64,000 bases of DNA from contig NZ_JAFKOK010000001.1 of assembly GCF_017303295.1 (NCBI RefSeq), positions 372,001-436,000 of the forward strand, in the 5' to 3' direction. The DNA comes from Rhodobacter sp. NTK016B (lineage in GTDB: Bacteria > Pseudomonadota > Alphaproteobacteria > Rhodobacterales > Rhodobacteraceae). The notes under the pieces are model-generated. The model searched no databases, was not told where the DNA came from, and worked only from the letters and a program-made list of their open reading frames with translations. Of this stretch, positions 8,061 through 15,248 are shown in pieces. The translations under genes were made by a program, and so were the position numbers. Within the stretch, counting starts at the first letter, position 1; the number at the start of each line of letters is the position of its first letter.

Positions 8061-8271
8061 TATGCGCCAGCGTGTCGCCCATCTCGTCGCAGCCCAGATA
8101 GGTATGGCCTTCCTGCGTGCAGAAATGCGGCATGTCGATGACCGAGGCCCGGTCCGTCGCCACCACGCGCAAAACCGCCCCCGGCGCCATCGACATCAGC
8201 CGCTTGCGCGCCTTGAGCACCGGCAGCGGGCACAAAAGCCCCTGCGCATCGAGTTCGTCATCCCAATCCAT
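8029..8271 (-). CDS. TusA-family sulfurtransferase
   Basis: An 80-residue protein with the family signature LDAQGLLCPLPVLKARK; the catalytic cysteine is C14 in CPxP. TusA-like proteins carry persulfide sulfur to partners in tRNA thiolation, molybdenum-cofactor enzyme maturation or sulfur oxidation. Extra residues at H49 and C51 (PHFC) are not part of the core motif. The gene overlaps the 3' end of the convergent upstream gene. Adjacent molybdenum-cofactor genes make a role in Mo-enzyme sulfuration possible, but this is inference. Confidence 0.9.
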   Translation of the reverse strand: MDWDDELDAQGLLCPLPVLKARKRLMSMAPGAVLRVVATDRASVIDMPHFCTQEGHTYLGCDEMGDTLAHIIRRGEARPA

Positions 8272-8293
8272 GCCGCGCCTTTAGCGCGCGCGC

Positions 8294-8596
8294 TCAGCGC
8301 TGTCGAGCGCGACGTTTGGTCGGCACGCGCGACAGGAAACCGGGCGGGCGTTTCGACACCCAGGCGATGAACGTGGCCAGCCTCGGATGCGCGCGCAGGG
8401 CCTCGATATTGGCATAGTCCCGCGCCAGTTCGGCCTCGCTCAGCGTGGCGTGGATTTCTTTGTGACAGACATGGTGCAGCAACACCGTGGGCCCGTTCCG
8501 GCCGCCCTTCAGCTTCGGGATCAGATGGTGCAGCGATTGAGGCACATCCTCGGGGATCGGTCGCCCACACAGGGGGCAGATCGGCGGCCCGGTCAT
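8294..8596 (-). CDS. HNH endonuclease-domain protein
   Basis: A 100-residue protein with a compact HNH/zinc motif: CPLC (C7, C10), HHLIPKLKGG (H23, H24) and a second half HHVCHKEIHA (41-50). This matches small HNH domains with a zinc site and a beta-beta-alpha metal fold. Stand-alone proteins of this type are common and mostly uncharacterised; some are nicking enzymes. The ATG at 8596 lies five bases after the stop codon of the upstream gene on the same strand, so it is probably co-transcribed with the two paralogues at 8602-9704. The C-terminal 30 residues are basic. Confidence 0.85.
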   Translation of the reverse strand: MTGPPICPLCGRPIPEDVPQSLHHLIPKLKGGRNGPTVLLHHVCHKEIHATLSEAELARDYANIEALRAHPRLATFIAWVSKRPPGFLSRVPTKRRARQR

Positions 8597-8601
8597 GCCC
8601 G

Positions 8602-9138
8602 TCAGCGCATCCGGTAGACGCGCAGAAGCGACAGCAACACCCGGCCGTCCGCGCCCAGCTTCACCCCGCCCGCAATGCGCGAGGCCCCGTCGCGCGCCGG
8701 ATCGACCGGCAGCCCGCCCTTTGCCAGCACGCCCGGCAGATCCCAGCCGATCCCGTCGCATGACAGCGTCGCCCCGCGCCCGGCCAGCCCGCGCAGATCG
8801 CCCACATGCGCGATCAGGGTCTGCGCGGCGGGCGCGATCTTGGAATGGCCGATATGCACGCCCTCGGCCCAGCGCGCCTTGAAGGGTTTGCGAAACAGCC
8901 CCGGCGCCGCACCCAGATCCGACAGATCCGCCCGCTCTTCGTCATGCAACAAAAACGGCCCGTTCCAGTCGAGCGACAGCGACACCGCGCCGTCGGTCAT
9001 AACCAGATGCGCGATCTCACAGATTTCACCGTCGTAATGCGCCTGAACCGGCGCCCGCGTGCCGCGCGCCAGAAGCCGCGCCCGTGCGGCGCGCGCGGCT
9101 TCCTCCTCCGGATCGGGCCTGCCCCTGCGTTGCTCCAT
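8602..9138 (-). CDS. Uncharacterised protein, cytoplasmic paralogue of the next gene upstream
   Basis: A 178-residue protein without signal peptide; the first 30 residues are Arg/Ala/Glu rich. From residue 48 it aligns with the product of 9153-9704: TDGA, a L-x-L-x-W strand, DLS, G-x-FR-x-PF-x2-RW-x-E, L-x-GRG-x-TL, WDLPG and LG-x-DGRVL-x2-L are shared in the same order. The two genes are therefore tandem duplicates. Function is unknown; I recognise no named domain. The start at 9138 has GAGGGA upstream. The stop is five bases before the HNH gene start. Confidence 0.8.
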   Translation of the reverse strand: MEQRRGRPDPEEEAARAARARLLARGTRAPVQAHYDGEICEIAHLVMTDGAVSLSLDWNGPFLLHDEERADLSDLGAAPGLFRKPFKARWAEGVHIGHSKIAPAAQTLIAHVGDLRGLAGRGATLSCDGIGWDLPGVLAKGGLPVDPARDGASRIAGGVKLGADGRVLLSLLRVYRMR

Positions 9139-9152
9139 CCGGTCCCTCGGTA

Positions 9153-9704
9153 TCAGGTCAGCGCGTACATCTGCGGCAGATGGACCAGCACCCGGCCATC
9201 CGTTCCCAACCGCATCGCGCCGACATCGCGCGCGGCGATCCGGGGCATCATCGGCGGCGTGCCGGGCCGCAACGCGCCGGGCAGATCCCAGCTAACATCC
9301 TCGGCACCCAGCGTGACCCCGCGCCCGCTCAGCGCCGACAGGTCCACGACCCGCGCCATCAACAACCCGACCTGCGCGATCATGCTGACGGATGCCAGCG
9401 GCTGCGCCTCGACCCAGCGGGTCCGGAACGGTGTGCGGAAGACCCCGCCGACCCCCGGAACGCCCGACAGATCGACCCGGTCCTCGGGATAGAGCAGCCC
9501 GCCCGAGGGCCAGTTCAGCACCAGCGCCGAGGCGCCGTCAGTGACCAGCATCTGCGTCAGAAGCGCGGTCTCGCCGCCCTCGCGCACCCGGACGGGATTG
9601 CGCTCGCCGATCCGCTCCCGAAGATTACCCTGGGCCTGCAGCGCGCCCGCGCCCAGCCCGATACCCGCGCCCGTCAGCGCGGTGATGAAAGTGCGACGAT
9701 CCAT
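9153..9704 (-). CDS. Uncharacterised exported protein with Tat-like signal, paralogue of 8602-9138
   Basis: A 183-residue protein. It begins MDRRTFITALTGAGIGLGAG, a twin-arginine-type signal (RRTFI) followed by a hydrophobic stretch ending ALQAQG, so the mature part is probably periplasmic. The body is homologous to the neighbouring gene 8602-9138 over about 130 residues (see that entry for shared motifs). The ATG at 9704 is preceded by GAGG; an in-frame ATG at 9731 would place nine polar residues before the signal. No known domain is recognised. One copy exported and one cytoplasmic is unusual for such a close pair. Confidence 0.8.
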   Translation of the reverse strand: MDRRTFITALTGAGIGLGAGALQAQGNLRERIGERNPVRVREGGETALLTQMLVTDGASALVLNWPSGGLLYPEDRVDLSGVPGVGGVFRTPFRTRWVEAQPLASVSMIAQVGLLMARVVDLSALSGRGVTLGAEDVSWDLPGALRPGTPPMMPRIAARDVGAMRLGTDGRVLVHLPQMYALT

Positions 9705-9770
9705 GTCTGCCTCGCGATTGCTTTGCGCCATCCTAACACGCTCCGCATGGCTGCGCAGGTCAAGCCCGCG

Positions 9771-10454
9771 TTAACCGCAGATCCCGCGCCGCTCGACCCC
9801 GTCCCACGGCAGATAGACGGGAATATCGGGCAAGTCGCCCGGCGCCATCGCCTGCGCCAGAAGCCCGCGCAGCCGCGCGGTCCGCGCCCCCTCGGGATCG
9901 AGCGCCTGACAACAGACATATTCCTCGACCAGACTCGCCTGCTGCTCGTAGCCGTAATCCAGAAACCGCGTCTCGGCCCCGACCTGCGGTTCGGCATCGA
10001 ACAGATACGGATCCTCCAGCGCCACATGCTCGCGCCCCACCCGCAACAACGAATAGCCGGTGCGTGCGCGGTTCTGATGCTGCCAGACATGCGTCAGCTC
10101 GTGGGCGAGGAACATCGCCGCGCCCAGCGACAGACCGTCGCCGTCTTCGCGCCGCGCATAATCCTCGCGCCACAGATCGGGGCGGATCTGCATCCGGTTG
10201 CCCAGCACCACCCCCGCGCCGCGCGCTTCTGAGACCGGCCCCTCGACCGGCGGCAGGATGCGTTCGCGGCAGGTGGTGCGGGGCCGGACCGGGAAGCTGT
10301 GACTGCGCAGCCCTACCAGCCCATTCTCGACCACCCGCACCGGCGCCGGGTCCAGCCCCGCACCGAAAAGCCGGGCCGCCAGATCGGCCTCGTGCACCGT
10401 CAGCGGACGACCGCAGGCGGCAAGCAGGACACAGAAAAGCAAAAGCGCGCGCAT
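9771..10454 (-). CDS. Putative zinc-metallopeptidase-like lipoprotein (HELTH motif)
   Basis: A 227-residue predicted lipoprotein. The N-terminus MRALLLFCVLLAACGRPLT has a lipobox LAAC with C14 as the lipid-modified residue. Residues 118-122 read HELTH, in the context FLAHELTHVWQHQ, which fits the HEXXH zinc site and resembles the DUF4157-type motif. Downstream acidic residues (about 60 residues later, EQQASLVEEY) could give the third metal ligand. Proteolysis is not shown. The ATG at 10454 is chosen because it starts the signal peptide; the frame is open much further upstream without similarity. Confidence 0.75.
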   Translation of the reverse strand: MRALLLFCVLLAACGRPLTVHEADLAARLFGAGLDPAPVRVVENGLVGLRSHSFPVRPRTTCRERILPPVEGPVSEARGAGVVLGNRMQIRPDLWREDYARREDGDGLSLGAAMFLAHELTHVWQHQNRARTGYSLLRVGREHVALEDPYLFDAEPQVGAETRFLDYGYEQQASLVEEYVCCQALDPEGARTARLRGLLAQAMAPGDLPDIPVYLPWDGVERRGICG

Positions 10455-10570
10455 ACCTTTATCCGAGGCCGCGCGCCGCTTACCGTCAAGCCTTTTCGCG
10501 CGCCCTGAAGGGTTCGTGAAGCCGCGCGCAAGCAAAAGACGCGGCCTCCCGCCGGAAGACCGCGCCCAGT

Positions 10571-10638
10571 CATCTTTAATCCGGAAATATCCTCGGGGGG
10601 TGAGGCGCATCCGCGCCGAGGGGGGCAGACAGCCCCCC
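10571..10638 (-). repeat. Intergenic repeat element, copy D
   Basis: Minus-strand copy just past the fabD stop codon: hairpin GGGGGGC-TGTCT-GCCCCCC (10638-10620) followed by core CCCCCGAGGATATTT-N4-ATTAAAGATG (10599-10571). The hairpin probably contributes to fabD transcript termination. Confidence 0.8.
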
Positions 10639-10646
10639 TTCGCCGC

Positions 10647-11576
10647 TCAGCCCTTCAGCGCGGCGATATCGGCGGGGGTGCCGACAGCGGCCAGCGTGGC
10701 GCTGCGCTCGATGCGCTTGATCATGCCCGACAGCGCCTTGCCCGCGCCCACTTCCCAGAACGTGTCGACGCCCTGCGCCAGCATCCAGACAACCGATTCC
10801 CGCCAGCGGACCGAGCCGGTCACCTGCTCGATCAGCAGCGCACGGATCGTGTCGGGATCGCTCACCGCATCGGCGCGGACATTGGCCACCAGCGGCACCG
10901 CAGGCGCGGCGATGCTCACACCTGCCAGCGCCTCGGCCATCGCGTCGGCGGCGGGCTGCATCAGCGCGCAGTGGAACGGGGCCGAGACCGGCAGCATCAC
11001 CGCGCGTTTCGCGCCACGCGCCTTGGCCAGCTCCACCGCGCGTTCGACGGCGGCCTTGTGGCCCGAGACGACGACCTGCGCGGGATCGTTGTCATTGGCG
11101 GCCTGACAGATCTCGCCCTGCGCGGCTTCCGAGGCGACCTCGGTCGCGGTGGCGAAGTCGAGCCCCAGCAGCGCGGCCATGGCGCCGATGCCCACCGGCA
11201 CCGCCGATTGCATCGCCTCGCCCCGGATCCGCAGCAGCCGCGCGGTATCGGCGACGCTCAGCGCGCCCGCCGCGGCGAGCGCCGAATATTCGCCAAGGCT
11301 GTGGCCCGCGACATAGGCCGAGTCGGTGACCGCGAAGCCCTCGGCTTCGAGCGCGCGCATCGCGGCAAGCGAGGTCGCCATCAGCGCGGGCTGAGCATTG
11401 GCGGTGAGCGTCAGCTCGGCCGCGTCCCCTTCCCAGATCAGCAACGACAGCGACTGACCCAGCGCGTCGTCGACCTCGTCGAACACCGCTTTCGCCGCCG
11501 GATAGGCCGCAGCCAGATCCTTGCCCATACCGATGGACTGCGCCCCTTGGCCCGGAAAGACGAGGGCTTTGCTCAT
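10647..11576 (-). CDS. fabD: Malonyl-CoA:ACP transacylase FabD
   Basis: A 309-residue enzyme that moves malonyl groups from CoA to acyl carrier protein for fatty acid synthesis. Shown by the FPGQGAQ start (residues 7-13), the nucleophile elbow GHSLGE (S93), and the catalytic His in VSAPFHCALM near residue 200. Length matches the family. It is not next to other fab genes here, except that the fatty-acid-modifying cfa lies upstream on the same strand, with 86 bases between them. The start at 11576 has AGGTTTCC upstream. Confidence 0.96.
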   Translation of the reverse strand: MSKALVFPGQGAQSIGMGKDLAAAYPAAKAVFDEVDDALGQSLSLLIWEGDAAELTLTANAQPALMATSLAAMRALEAEGFAVTDSAYVAGHSLGEYSALAAAGALSVADTARLLRIRGEAMQSAVPVGIGAMAALLGLDFATATEVASEAAQGEICQAANDNDPAQVVVSGHKAAVERAVELAKARGAKRAVMLPVSAPFHCALMQPAADAMAEALAGVSIAAPAVPLVANVRADAVSDPDTIRALLIEQVTGSVRWRESVVWMLAQGVDTFWEVGAGKALSGMIKRIERSATLAAVGTPADIAALKG

Positions 11577-11662
11577 TGGAAACCTCCCTTAAACGCTTGG
11601 GCCATCGCATAACGATGCCAAGGCGCCAGCGCAACGCTGCGTTGGACGGCAGGGGGCGGCGG

Positions 11663-12913
11663 TTACTCTGCCGGTTCGCCCTGCGGCAGCCGCGTGGCAG
11701 CATTCGTCGCCTGTCCCGCGAGGTAATCGCGCGTCAGCGGTACCGCCTGCTGATCGCGCGCGATCTGCAGCTGGAACACGCCCTGCCCGTACCAGCGGAA
11801 GCTCTGCTCGCTCGCCACCAGATAGAACCGCCACATCCGCACGAACCGCTCGTCATAGAGCGCCGCCGCCTCGTCGCGCCGGGCCATGAAGCGATCGTGC
11901 CAGTTGCGCAGCGTATAGGCATAATGCATCCGCCAGACCTCGACATCCGTGGGCACCAGATCGAGCTTCTCGACCGGTTCCATGATTTCCGAGAGCGCCG
12001 GAATATGACCGCCGGGGAAGATGTACTTGGTGATCCACGGATTGCTTGCACCGGGGGGCGTGAAGCGGCCAATCGTATGGATCAGCGCCACGCCGTCGGG
12101 CTTGAGCAGGTCGCGCACCTTGGCAAAATACGTGGTGTAATGGGCCGCGCCGACATGTTCGAACATGCCCACCGAGACGATGCGGTCGAACTGCCCGGTC
12201 ACCGCGCGGTAATCCATCAGCTCGAAGCGCACGCGGTCCTCAAGACCGGCCTCGCGCGCGCGGGCGCGCGCGATTTTGAGCTGTTCCTCGGACAATGTGA
12301 CGCCCAGCACCTCGGCGCCGTGATCGCGCGCCAGCGTCAGCGCCATGCCGCCCCAGCCACAGCCGATATCCAGCACCTTCATGCCCGGCTTAAGCAGCAG
12401 TTTGGCCGCGATATGCGCCTTTTTCTGGCGTTGTGCCACGTCCAGACTGTCATCAGGCGACAGAAAATAGCCGCAGGAATACTGCCGGTCTTCGTCGAGG
12501 AACAGATCGTACAGCGCCCCCGACAGGTCGTAGTGATGGGCGACATTCTCTTTCGACTTGGCTATCGGATTGCGCCGGATCGCCGTCGTCAGCGCCGAGC
12601 GCACGGCGCCCTGCAGCCGGTTCAGCGCCGAATCCGCCCCCGCCGAGATGTTGCGCATCGCCAGTTCCAGAAGCCCGTGCAGGTCGTCGCCGTCGATGAC
12701 CAGCGTCTGGTCCATATAGGCTTCGCCCAGCGTTAGATGCGGGTTGAGAGCCAGCGAGCGCAGCGTCGCTTCATCCTTGATGGTAACGGTGACATCGGGC
12801 GCCCCGTCGCCCCCCGGCCCGTAGCGATAGCTCAGCCCGTCGGGCAGGCGCAGGGTCAGCGCGCCGATCCGCACCAACGACTTCAGATAGGTATCGAGCA
12901 TACGTGTCCACAT
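11663..12913 (-). CDS. cfa: Cyclopropane-fatty-acyl-phospholipid synthase
   Basis: A 416-residue SAM-dependent methyltransferase that adds a methylene bridge to unsaturated acyl chains of membrane phospholipids. The SAM-binding glycine motif VLDIGCGWGGMAL is near residue 190, preceded by the family block HYDLSG-x2-Y-x-LFLD and followed by GMFEHVG and KYIFPGGHIP. The start at 12913 (MWTRMLDTYL) is chosen because GGGGG lies 7 bases upstream; ATG codons at 12937 and 12901 are alternatives. A sigma-70-like promoter with a palindrome over its -10 lies at 12957-12990. Confidence 0.94.
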   Translation of the reverse strand: MWTRMLDTYLKSLVRIGALTLRLPDGLSYRYGPGGDGAPDVTVTIKDEATLRSLALNPHLTLGEAYMDQTLVIDGDDLHGLLELAMRNISAGADSALNRLQGAVRSALTTAIRRNPIAKSKENVAHHYDLSGALYDLFLDEDRQYSCGYFLSPDDSLDVAQRQKKAHIAAKLLLKPGMKVLDIGCGWGGMALTLARDHGAEVLGVTLSEEQLKIARARAREAGLEDRVRFELMDYRAVTGQFDRIVSVGMFEHVGAAHYTTYFAKVRDLLKPDGVALIHTIGRFTPPGASNPWITKYIFPGGHIPALSEIMEPVEKLDLVPTDVEVWRMHYAYTLRNWHDRFMARRDEAAALYDERFVRMWRFYLVASEQSFRWYGQGVFQLQIARDQQAVPLTRDYLAGQATNAATRLPQGEPAE

Positions 12914-12956
12914 GATGGACCCCCACAATCCGTCCATGATCGCTGTTGAATGCTAT

Positions 12957-12990
12957 GGTTAATATTTAACCCGTAAAGCTTATCGGTCAA
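12957..12990 (-). promoter_or_regulatory. Probable cfa promoter with palindromic operator
   Basis: Minus strand: -35 TTGACC (12990-12985), 16-17 bp spacer, -10 TAAATA/AAATAT (12968-12962). A perfect palindrome GGTTAA-TAT-TTAACC (12957-12971) covers the -10. The transcription start would fall about 40 bases upstream of the cfa ATG. The palindrome is a candidate repressor site; the protein is unknown. Confidence 0.5.
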
Positions 12991-13073
12991 GAGACTCGCA
13001 CAGCCCAGCCGGACACTGTTCCGGGCCCTGTTCCGGGGCCCGTTCTCATGCCCTTGGCCGATCGCGTCCGGGG

Positions 13074-13101
13074 TTGCGTCGGACGGCAATCCGGCTATAA
13101 G
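13074..13101 (+). promoter_or_regulatory. Probable promoter of the rpsF operon
   Basis: -35 TTGCGT (13074-13079), 16-bp spacer, -10 TATAAG (13096-13101). It is the best match to a housekeeping promoter in the 297-base cfa-rpsF gap and would give a leader of about 100 bases. Confidence 0.5.
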
Positions 13102-13107
13102 GCCCCA

Positions 13108-13180
13108 TCCTGCTGCATCCACGATTCCGGCGCAGACTCTCGTGGGCGGGCCGCGGCAGGGTATCACATGCCCGCCTTAT
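13108..13180 (+). promoter_or_regulatory. Candidate S6:S18 ribosomal-protein leader
   Basis: The rpsF leader folds into a stem GGCGGGC (13145-13151) / GCCCGCC (13170-13176) enclosing CCGCGGCAGGG, after a smaller CACGA/TCGTG stem. Many bacteria have an RNA element in this place that binds the S6:S18 complex and represses the operon. The position and a CCG in the loop fit, but I could not check the conserved bulge. Confidence 0.3.
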
Positions 13181-13210
13181 GAAATGCGCCCTGATAGAAA
13201 TGGAGCACGC

Positions 13211-13567
13211 ATGCCTCTCTACGAGCATGTCATGATCGCGCGTCAGGATCTGTCCAACGCGCAGGCGGAAGGCCTGATCGAGCATTTCTCGACCGTGGTC
13301 TCCGACAACGGCGGCAGCATCGTCGGCACCGAATACTGGGGTGTCAAAACGATGGCCTACAAGATCAACAAGAACCGCAAGGGCCACTACATGTACCTGC
13401 GCACCGACGCCCCGTCGGCCGCGATTCAGGAGATGGAGCGTCTGGCCCGCCTGCACGACGACGTCATGCGTGTCCTGTCGATCAAGGTCGACAAGCACGA
13501 AGACGGCCCCACCGCGCAGATGCAGAAGCGTGACGACCGCGGTGACCGCGGCGACCGTCGCCGTTGA
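13211..13567 (+). CDS. rpsF: 30S ribosomal protein S6
   Basis: A 118-residue protein starting MPLYEHVMIARQDLS, followed by VVSDNGGSI, YWGVKTMAYKINKNRKGHY and VLSIKVDKHE, all diagnostic of bacterial S6. It forms a heterodimer with S18 on the 30S platform. The C-terminal tail is rich in Asp and Arg. It is first in an operon with rpsR and rplI, the usual order. The ATG at 13211 gives the family N-terminus. Confidence 0.97.
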   Translation: MPLYEHVMIARQDLSNAQAEGLIEHFSTVVSDNGGSIVGTEYWGVKTMAYKINKNRKGHYMYLRTDAPSAAIQEMERLARLHDDVMRVLSIKVDKHEDGPTAQMQKRDDRGDRGDRRR

Positions 13568-13593
13568 TTCAGGTCAGACAGGAGTAACACCCC

Positions 13594-13821
13594 ATGGCCA
13601 CCAAGCCGTTCTTCCGCCGCCGCAAGGTTTGCCCGTTCTCGGGCGATAACGCGCCCGCGATCGATTACAAGGACACCCGTCTTCTGCAGCGCTACATCTC
13701 TGAGCGCGGCAAGATCGTCCCCGCCCGCATCACCGCCGTTTCGGCGAAGAAGCAGCGTGAACTGGCCCGCGCCATCAAGCGCGCGCGCTTTCTCGCCCTG
13801 CTGCCCTACGCCGTGAAGTGA
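13594..13821 (+). CDS. rpsR: 30S ribosomal protein S18
   Basis: A 75-residue protein with [12 protein letters not shown] at its start, [19 protein letters not shown] in the middle and [17 protein letters not shown] at the end region, all typical of S18. The N-terminal Cys belongs to the motif VCPF seen in many alphaproteobacterial S18 proteins. It lies 26 bases after rpsF with an AGGAG ribosome binding site and 10 bases before rplI. Confidence 0.97.
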   Translation: MATKPFFRRRKVCPFSGDNAPAIDYKDTRLLQRYISERGKIVPARITAVSAKKQRELARAIKRARFLALLPYAVK

Positions 13822-13831
13822 GGATCCCACC

Positions 13832-14410
13832 ATGCAAGTGATTCTGCTCGAACGTGTGGCCAAGCTGGGCCAGATGGGCGACGTCGTGAAGGTTCGCGAC
13901 GGTTTCGCCCGGAACTTCCTGCTGCCGCAGGGCAAGGCTCTTCGCGCCACCGAAGCCAACAAGGTTGCTTTCGAGGACCAGAAAGCGCAGCTCGAAGCGC
14001 GCAACCTGGAAACCAAGAAGGAAGCCGAAGCGCTGGCCGCGAAACTGGATGGCACGACCTACGTCATCATCCGCTCGGCCTCGGACAGCGGCGCGCTCTA
14101 CGGTTCGGTCACCCCGCGTGACGCCGCCGATGCCGCGACCGCCGAAGGCTTCTCGATCGACCGCCGTCAGGTCATTCTGACCGCGCCGATCAAGAACCTC
14201 GGCCTGCACACGCTGACCGTGGCGCTGCACCCGGAAGTCAACGCCGAGATCACCGTCAACGTCGCCCGCTCGCCCGAAGAGGCCGAGCTGCAGGCGTCGG
14301 GCAAGTCGATCCAGGAACTCGCCGCCGAGGAAGAAGCCGAGGCCGAATTCGAGATCCAGGAACTGTTCGACGAAATCGGTGCCGCTTCGGACGAAGACGA
14401 AGACGCCTGA
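13832..14410 (+). CDS. rplI: 50S ribosomal protein L9
   Basis: A 192-residue L9. The N-terminal rRNA-binding domain carries the signature [24 protein letters not shown] (residues 11-34 region), joined by a long helix to a C-terminal domain with [13 protein letters not shown]. It is about 40 residues longer than E. coli L9 because of an acidic Glu/Asp tail from residue 150 on, which is usual in this bacterial family. It is the last gene of the operon; a strong terminator follows. Confidence 0.97.
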   Translation: MQVILLERVAKLGQMGDVVKVRDGFARNFLLPQGKALRATEANKVAFEDQKAQLEARNLETKKEAEALAAKLDGTTYVIIRSASDSGALYGSVTPRDAADAATAEGFSIDRRQVILTAPIKNLGLHTLTVALHPEVNAEITVNVARSPEEAELQASGKSIQELAAEEEAEAEFEIQELFDEIGAASDEDEDA

Positions 14411-14474
14411 TCCGGGCCGTGCCGCGTGTCGGGCCGCCCTGGCCCGGCATAAGGCCGCTCAAAAACTCAGCGAA

Positions 14475-14508
14475 GGGCGCACGGTGTTACACCTGTGCGC
14501 CCTTTTGC
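14475..14508 (+). terminator. Intrinsic terminator of rpsF-rpsR-rplI
   Basis: Long hairpin: GGGCGCAC (14475-14482) pairs with GTGCGCCC (14495-14502), with an inner GGTGT/ACACC helix, then TTTT at 14503-14506. It lies 65 bases past the rplI stop codon. Confidence 0.9.
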
Positions 14509-14598
14509 ATGTTAAAGACTTGCCGGATCGCGCTTGCGCCCCTATTTCTTTTGTACAAATCGCAATCCTTGCATCCAAAACTCACCGGAGTTGCGTGA

Positions 14599-15042
14599 AT
14601 GAGCACCGCTTCAAACGCAAACACGCTCGAAAACTCGAATACGTCGGAGATCATGAGCGTCAATCCGACCGACATGCCCGCAGGCACCGACTGCGCGCTG
14701 CGTCCGGTCGACGACATGGTCGAACAGGCGCAGGCCGCCGCCGCCTTTCTCAAGGCACTGGCGCATGAAGGGCGGCTGCTGATCCTGTGCTATCTCTCCT
14801 CGGGCGAGAAATCGGTGACCGAGCTTGAGCAGCTTCTGGGCTCGCGGCAGGCCGCCGTCAGCCAGCAACTGGCACGGCTCCGGCTGGAAGGTCTGGTGAC
14901 CTGCCGCCGCGAGGGCAAGACGATCTATTACACGCTGGGCGATCCGCGCGCGGCCCGCACGATCGGGCTGATGTACGACATGTTCTGCGGCGCCGACCCG
15001 ATGCCCGCGCCCGAGATTTCGCCCGCCCCCGACGAGGGCTGA
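14599..15042 (+). CDS. ArsR-family regulator, SqrR/BigR-like persulfide sensor
   Basis: A 147-residue winged helix-turn-helix repressor. The core ALAHEGRLLILCYLSSGEKSV and the recognition helix SRQAAVSQQLARLRLEGLV match the BigR/SqrR/YgaV branch of ArsR regulators. Three cysteines are present: C64, C102 and C130. C64 (in LILC) and C130 near the end are 66 residues apart, the same spacing as the two redox cysteines of SqrR (C41, C107), which form a polysulfide link on sulfide exposure. An N-terminal extension of about 40 residues is extra. The start at 14599 follows GGAG. No sulfide-oxidation gene is adjacent, so its targets are elsewhere. Confidence 0.85.
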   Translation: MSTASNANTLENSNTSEIMSVNPTDMPAGTDCALRPVDDMVEQAQAAAAFLKALAHEGRLLILCYLSSGEKSVTELEQLLGSRQAAVSQQLARLRLEGLVTCRREGKTIYYTLGDPRAARTIGLMYDMFCGADPMPAPEISPAPDEG

Positions 15043-15248
15043 ACGCCCCCTGAACAATCCCCCGGGTCCCCGCCGACCGAACCCCGCCACGCGCGCATCG
15101 CCGCGTCGCGGGGTTTCGTCGTCCTGCCCGATCAATGCAGAATCCTGTCACGCTTTCCCTTGCCTAAGTCGCGCGGGGGCGCAAAGCTTGCGCCATGTTC
15201 CACCGCATCCCGGCTGAACCGGGGGCCAACAGGGAGTCCGTGACCCAG

